Under the pieces are notes generated by a model that saw nothing but the letters and a program-made list of their open reading frames with translations, was not told where the DNA came from and searched no databases. A stretch of 18,271 nt of DNA, taken from an uncultured Phocaeicola sp. (lineage in GTDB: Bacteria > Bacteroidota > Bacteroidia > Bacteroidales > Bacteroidaceae). Shown here in pieces: positions 14,638-18,271 of this stretch. The number at the start of each line of letters is the position of its first letter. Position 1 is the first letter of the stretch. The position numbers and the translations under genes were made by a program. The stretch is from contig CAOYQO010000039.1 of the NCBI GenBank assembly GCA_948566455.1, positions 1 to 18,271 of the forward strand, written 5' to 3'.

Positions 14638-15251
14638 TATTCAAAAAGTGAACTTAAATCTTCTCCAATATGGTAATGATAGGACTGTATGCCAAGCGAT
14701 ATTGCTGCCTGGCAATTGATTGCCGAGTCATCTATAAAAAACGTTTCTTCGGGCAAGATGTTTGCTTCTTTCATCATTTGCTCATAAATGTCTTTTTCCG
14801 GTTTGGCCTTGTGCATTTCAAAAGACAGAAAAATATCTTCAAAAAAGTCATTTACACGGAATCCCCGATAACAGAACATTTGCTCACAGGCATAATCCCA
14901 ATGTATCCGGTTGGTATTACTAAGCAGGTAAACCATATAATGTTCGCGTAACTTTAGCAATAAGTCCAGCTTTTCACGAGGAATATCAAGTAGCATCAGG
15001 TTCCACATATCATCAATTTCATGGTCGGACAGGGCTTCGCTGACCTCCTTACGAATGGCTTTCCGGAATTCTTCCGGGCTGATTTCACCCAATTCAAATT
15101 GGGAAAAGAAACCTTTTCCCCTGAACTGGCATGCCTGTTTCTCTATATCTCGAAATCCTGCTTTACGAAAAGCATTCAGGCAATTGTCAAAATCCAGATT
15201 TATTAATACTCCTCCTAAATCAAAAACGACATTTTTAATCTTACTGTCCAT
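14637..15251 (-). CDS. HAD-superfamily hydrolase (IA subfamily, YihX-like phosphatase)
   Basis: The 204-residue cytoplasmic phosphatase-like enzyme has nucleophile Asp11 in FDLGGVL, Ser111 in LLSNTN, Lys150 in KAKPEKDIY and the acidic pair Asp174-Asp175 in FFIDDS. A helical cap lies at about 20-95. The position two residues after the nucleophile is Gly rather than the usual general-acid Asp, as in other DLGG-type members; the reaction may then depend on a cap residue or on substrate. The substrate is unknown. Coupling to ribF raises the possibility of dephosphorylating a flavin-pathway phosphate, since that step is often done by HAD enzymes. This is inference from position only. Confidence 0.88.
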   Translation of the reverse strand: MDSKIKNVVFDLGGVLINLDFDNCLNAFRKAGFRDIEKQACQFRGKGFFSQFELGEISPEEFRKAIRKEVSEALSDHEIDDMWNLMLLDIPREKLDLLLKLREHYMVYLLSNTNRIHWDYACEQMFCYRGFRVNDFFEDIFLSFEMHKAKPEKDIYEQMMKEANILPEETFFIDDSAINCQAAISLGIQSYHYHIGEDLSSLFE

Positions 15252-15278
15252 AACTCTTTATGTGCTTTATTCTCTTTT

Positions 15279-17909
15279 TTAGTCTTTTTTCTGTATTCGT
15301 TTTATCCAACGGTAGATTTCACCAATCCACAATACGAATGACGTTCCTGCGATAATATAAACCCAAGTCATGAAATTCATAGGTTCGGTACGGAACACTT
15401 TACCTCCGAACTCGACAATCAGAATTTGTCCGACTAAAATAATGATAGCCACACTTAGCATACCTAATGCATGACGGGAATCCTTGAATACAGAATGGTT
15501 GGTCCCGAAAACACTGGCATTAAATAGATTCCAGAATTGCAGCATCACGAAGATCGTGAAGAATTGCGTCAAAGCTTGTCCTACTAAATCTGCTGGCATC
15601 TGTTTGATAATGACAATTAATGTCATCAGTATGGCAAGGAAGCAGAAGCCTACACCTAGTATATTTTTACGCATGGCTTTAGTGATGATGAAATCATCGG
15701 TCTTGCGTGGCTTTTCATTCATGACGTCTGCACTGGGGGGAATAGATGCTAAGGCCATGGCGGCAAAAGTGTCCATAATAAGATTTACCCAAAGCATTTG
15801 TGTTACGGTCAGTGGTAGTTCTGTACCAAAGAAAGCCCCTAATAAAACACTGGCTAATGCGACTACGTTGATAGTCAGCTGGAATACGATGAAACGCTGA
15901 ATGTTTTTGTAAAGAGAGCGTCCCCACATTACTGCGGTAGCGATACTGTGGAACGAGTCATCCAATAGGGTTATGTCACTTGCTTCCTTGGCTACTGACG
16001 TACCGGTTCCCATAGAAAGACCTACTTGAGCGTGATTCAGTGCAGGAGCATCGTTTGTTCCGTCTCCGGTTACTGCTACTACGGCTCCTTTTTGCTGTAA
16101 CAGTTGGACCAGACGTTGCTTGTCCATAGGACGCGCACGACTCATTACTTTCAAGTCAAGTACGCGGTCCAGAGCTTCTTCATCGCTTAATGCAGCAAAC
16201 TCTACCCCTGTTATGCGGTTCCGGTCTGTATCTTCAGGTTTCCATAGCCCTATTTGGCGGGCAATTTCGGTAGCTGTTCCCGGGGTGTCGCCTGTAACAA
16301 TTTTCACACCGATACCTGCCGACTGACATTTCTGTACGGCTTCCGGTACATCCGGACGAATAGGGTCGCTGATAGCTACGATACCTAGGAAAATCATATT
16401 CCCTTCATTGACTAGTTCGGCACAATCGTTACCGGAGTCTTCGGGGATAAATTTATAAGCTAATCCTAAAGTACGCATTGCCTTGTTCTGATAGGCCAGC
16501 AGATCGGCATTGTAATGAGCCTGTTCCTCGGAAGAGAGGTTGCATTTTCTCATCACAATTTCGGGAGCTCCTTTTATATAGAGTACCTTTTTCTGCTGGA
16601 TAGGTGAATCTACTAATGTAGCCATATACTTACGTTCTGTAGAGAAAGTAAGTTGATTGATAACTTTTGCATTTTCACGTAATTCCAAATAGTTCTTGCC
16701 CTGTTCATTTAGCCAAAGCAATAAGGCTATTTCAGTAGGATTACCTACTCCGGATGGTTTCTTGTTTTCTCCTGTTTCTTCAAGGAAAGCTGTGGAGTTG
16801 GCACTGATCCCTTCAGCTATTAAATCTGCTTTGGTGGCATCAAGTTTCGCTTCATGTACCTGCATCAGGTTTTGTGTCAATGTACCTGTTTTGTCGGTGC
16901 AGATCACAGTAATGGCCCCCATTGTTTCACAAGCATGCATTTTACGTACCAGATTATTGGTTTTCAGCATACGGCGCATATTTAGTGCAAGACTTAAGGT
17001 GACACTCATCGGTAAGCCTTCAGGAACGGCTACTACAATTAAAGTGACAGCCATCATGAAATATTTCAATACAATGCGGGCTATTGCCATCCACCCATGC
17101 CAGTCTGTTATTTCATTTACGCTGAGGTAGGAGTAAAGGTCTTTAGCTGTGAAAACGATAAAGGTAAGCGTGGCAATGGTAAAACCTATTTTTCCGATGA
17201 AACCCGCCAATTTTGTCAATTGGATATTCAATGGAGTCTCTTCTTCACTTTGTTCGGTGGCCTGACGTGCTACCTTACCTATTTCGGTGGAATCACCCAC
17301 ACGTTCTACCTTCATTATTCCATGTCCGTCAACTACTGTGGTGCCACGCATCACTTCATTGCTGGGATAAGTGGCTTCTTCATCAAATAGTTCTTCATGG
17401 ATGGTTTTATTGACCATTAATTCTCCTGTCAAGTTGGATTCATTCACTTGCAGGGAAATAGCTTCCAGCAAGATTCCGTCGGCAGGAATCTCCTCACCGG
17501 TATTCAAAACTACGATATCACCTACTACAATCTCCTTACGGGGAATTTCCCGTACTTTCCCATTTCTGATTACTGTAACTGGTGTTTCTTCGCCTACAGC
17601 GTTCAGTAAGTCAAACTTCTTATTCGCATCGTATTCAAAGTAGAATCCGATACCGGTTGCCAGAAAAATAGCAAAGAAAATGCCGATTGTTTCCGCATAC
17701 TCATTTTCAATAATGGCAATCACTAAGGAAAAGAATGCTGCGACTAAAAGAATACGTATAACCGGGTCGCGGAACTTTTCCAGATAAAGTTTCCACATGG
17801 AAGGACGTTTGGGAGGTGTCAAGAGGTTATTCCCATACTTCTCTCTACTGATAAGGACTTCTTTGTCCGAAAGCCCTGTTAGGGCTGTTTCCTGTTTTTT
17901 TTGTGCCAT
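15279..17909 (-). CDS. PMCA-type calcium-translocating P-type ATPase
   Basis: The 876-residue inner-membrane pump of the P2B family is predicted to export Ca2+ using ATP. A short cytoplasmic N-terminus is followed by two helices (about 50-92) and the actuator domain with LTGELMVNK (160-168). Next come helices 3-4 with VAVPEGLP (293-300), the phosphorylation site DKTGTLT (339-345), KGAPE (446-450), TGDTPGTA (539-546) and GDGTNDAPAL (615-624). Helix 6 carries NLIMDT (709-714), typical of PMCA-like calcium pumps. The usual TGES loop reads TGEL here. The frame extends to a TTG at 17921, but ATG at 17909 is preferred because the TTG lies close to the promoter and adds only four residues. The HAD gene follows after 27 bases. 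Confidence 0.94.
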   Translation of the reverse strand: MAQKKQETALTGLSDKEVLISREKYGNNLLTPPKRPSMWKLYLEKFRDPVIRILLVAAFFSLVIAIIENEYAETIGIFFAIFLATGIGFYFEYDANKKFDLLNAVGEETPVTVIRNGKVREIPRKEIVVGDIVVLNTGEEIPADGILLEAISLQVNESNLTGELMVNKTIHEELFDEEATYPSNEVMRGTTVVDGHGIMKVERVGDSTEIGKVARQATEQSEEETPLNIQLTKLAGFIGKIGFTIATLTFIVFTAKDLYSYLSVNEITDWHGWMAIARIVLKYFMMAVTLIVVAVPEGLPMSVTLSLALNMRRMLKTNNLVRKMHACETMGAITVICTDKTGTLTQNLMQVHEAKLDATKADLIAEGISANSTAFLEETGENKKPSGVGNPTEIALLLWLNEQGKNYLELRENAKVINQLTFSTERKYMATLVDSPIQQKKVLYIKGAPEIVMRKCNLSSEEQAHYNADLLAYQNKAMRTLGLAYKFIPEDSGNDCAELVNEGNMIFLGIVAISDPIRPDVPEAVQKCQSAGIGVKIVTGDTPGTATEIARQIGLWKPEDTDRNRITGVEFAALSDEEALDRVLDLKVMSRARPMDKQRLVQLLQQKGAVVAVTGDGTNDAPALNHAQVGLSMGTGTSVAKEASDITLLDDSFHSIATAVMWGRSLYKNIQRFIVFQLTINVVALASVLLGAFFGTELPLTVTQMLWVNLIMDTFAAMALASIPPSADVMNEKPRKTDDFIITKAMRKNILGVGFCFLAILMTLIVIIKQMPADLVGQALTQFFTIFVMLQFWNLFNASVFGTNHSVFKDSRHALGMLSVAIIILVGQILIVEFGGKVFRTEPMNFMTWVYIIAGTSFVLWIGEIYRWIKRIQKKD

Positions 17910-17938
17910 ACGGCTTAGCAAAATTAATTAATGGTGCA

Positions 17939-17946
17939 CAAAAATA
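17939..17946 (-). promoter_or_regulatory. -7 box of the calcium ATPase operon
   Basis: On the minus strand TATTTTTG matches TAnnTTTG. The expected transcription start near 17933 gives a leader of about 25 bases before the ATG at 17909. No clear -33 TTTG is seen at the normal distance. The promoter is back-to-back with the tRNA promoter. Confidence 0.5.
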
Positions 17947-18007
17947 CAATTTATATCCTTACGAATAAGGGAATTAAATCTTTTTATCAAAATTTGGGCG
18001 ATAAATC

Positions 18008-18038
18008 TTGCAAGTTTCAAGGGAATATACTACTTTTG
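18008..18038 (+). promoter_or_regulatory. Promoter of the tRNA gene
   Basis: TTG (18008-18010) and TACTTTTG (18031-18038) are separated by 20 bases and fit the Bacteroidetes -33/-7 consensus. The start would fall near 18044, leaving about 20 bases of 5' leader for RNase P to remove. Confidence 0.65.
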
Positions 18039-18064
18039 CACCTGCTAACAGGAAATTGTGGCAC

Positions 18065-18138
18065 GGACTTGTAGCTCAGTTGGTTAGAGCAACAGACTCA
18101 TAATCTGGAGGTCCCTGGTTCAAGCCCAGGCTGGTCCA
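18065..18138 (+). tRNA. tRNA with anticodon CAT (Met elongator, or Ile with modified C34)
   Basis: The cloverleaf is complete. The D-stem is GCTC/GAGC and the anticodon loop is CTCATAA with anticodon CAT at 18099-18101. The T-arm is CCTGG-TTCAAGC-CCAGG, and the acceptor stem pairs GGACTTG with CTGGTCC. The acceptor has one T-T mismatch (positions 6-67) and one wobble, and the anticodon stem has an A-G mismatch at 27-43. The 3' CCA is not encoded. No three G-C pairs are seen in the anticodon stem, so it is not the initiator. The T-arm and variable loop resemble tRNA-Ile2 at least as much as elongator tRNA-Met, so the identity is left open. Confidence 0.9.
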
Positions 18139-18148
18139 CAAAGAAAAC

Positions 18149-18190
18149 AAGCGTTAATTGCACGAAATCAAGCAGTTAACGCTTTTCTTT
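18149..18190 (+). terminator. Strong intrinsic terminator after the tRNA
   Basis: AAGCGTTAATTGC (18149-18161) pairs with GCAGTTAACGCTT (18172-18184) over 13 bp with one wobble and a 10-base loop. A T-rich run (TTCTTT and on) follows. It lies 10 bases after the tRNA and should end a monocistronic tRNA transcript. Confidence 0.85.
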
Positions 18191-18271
18191 TTGCCTTTCG
18201 TTATGGGTGGAGGTTGGGGGTCAACGTAACAATCTGAGGGATTTTATATTTAAGCATATAATTTAGCAAGT

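Noticed and set aside
1..18271. CRISPR arrays, rRNA genes, insertion sequences and riboswitches
   Set aside because: No regularly spaced repeats, no rRNA sequence and no transposase were seen. ribF has no FMN riboswitch ahead of it, since it is coupled to the HAD gene.

Overview
The window looks like a chromosomal segment of a Bacteroidales bacterium, most likely Bacteroides or Phocaeicola. Family content supports this: an S46 dipeptidyl-peptidase, a DUF3836 protein, a Bacteroidetes-type tyrosine recombinase, and RuvB in an operon with a flippase. So does the promoter style: TAnnTTTG -7 boxes lie ahead of several genes, leaders are A-rich without clear Shine-Dalgarno sites, and the tRNA has no encoded CCA. 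All identifications come from reading the sequence; no database search was run.

Layout. (1) Positions 1-140: the 3' end of an unidentified plus-strand gene and its terminator. (2) 137-1255, minus: a tyrosine site-specific recombinase, the only recognisable mobile-DNA gene. (3) 1382-7357, plus: a tight four-gene operon (gaps of 2-4 bases) of ruvB, an oligosaccharide flippase-like protein, a DUF389 membrane protein and a secreted S46 dipeptidyl-peptidase with the DPP7-type specificity residue. (4) 7358-7677: a convergent intergenic region with a perfect 23-bp hairpin. (5) 7678-9552, minus: a DEAD-box RNA helicase with a DbpA-like RNA-binding domain. (6) 9814-13339, minus: an accessory cluster of small membrane and secreted proteins. 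From upstream to downstream it holds a DUF3836 secreted protein, a glycine-zipper membrane protein, a CPBP intramembrane protease homologue, two tandem DUF2975 membrane proteins, a small two-helix membrane protein and an XRE-family regulator. (7) 13717-17909, minus: a PMCA-type calcium ATPase, a HAD hydrolase and ribF. (8) 18065-18138, plus: a CAT-anticodon tRNA with its own promoter and a strong terminator.

Most of the window is housekeeping: DNA repair, flavin synthesis, RNA remodelling, ion transport and a tRNA. The candidate for something undescribed is region 6. It combines an XRE regulator, a duplicated DUF2975 gene, a predicted intramembrane protease and a secreted DUF3836 protein, and its upstream promoter is flanked and overlapped by inverted TATCG/CGATA repeats that look like operators. 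The sequence does not say what the cluster does.
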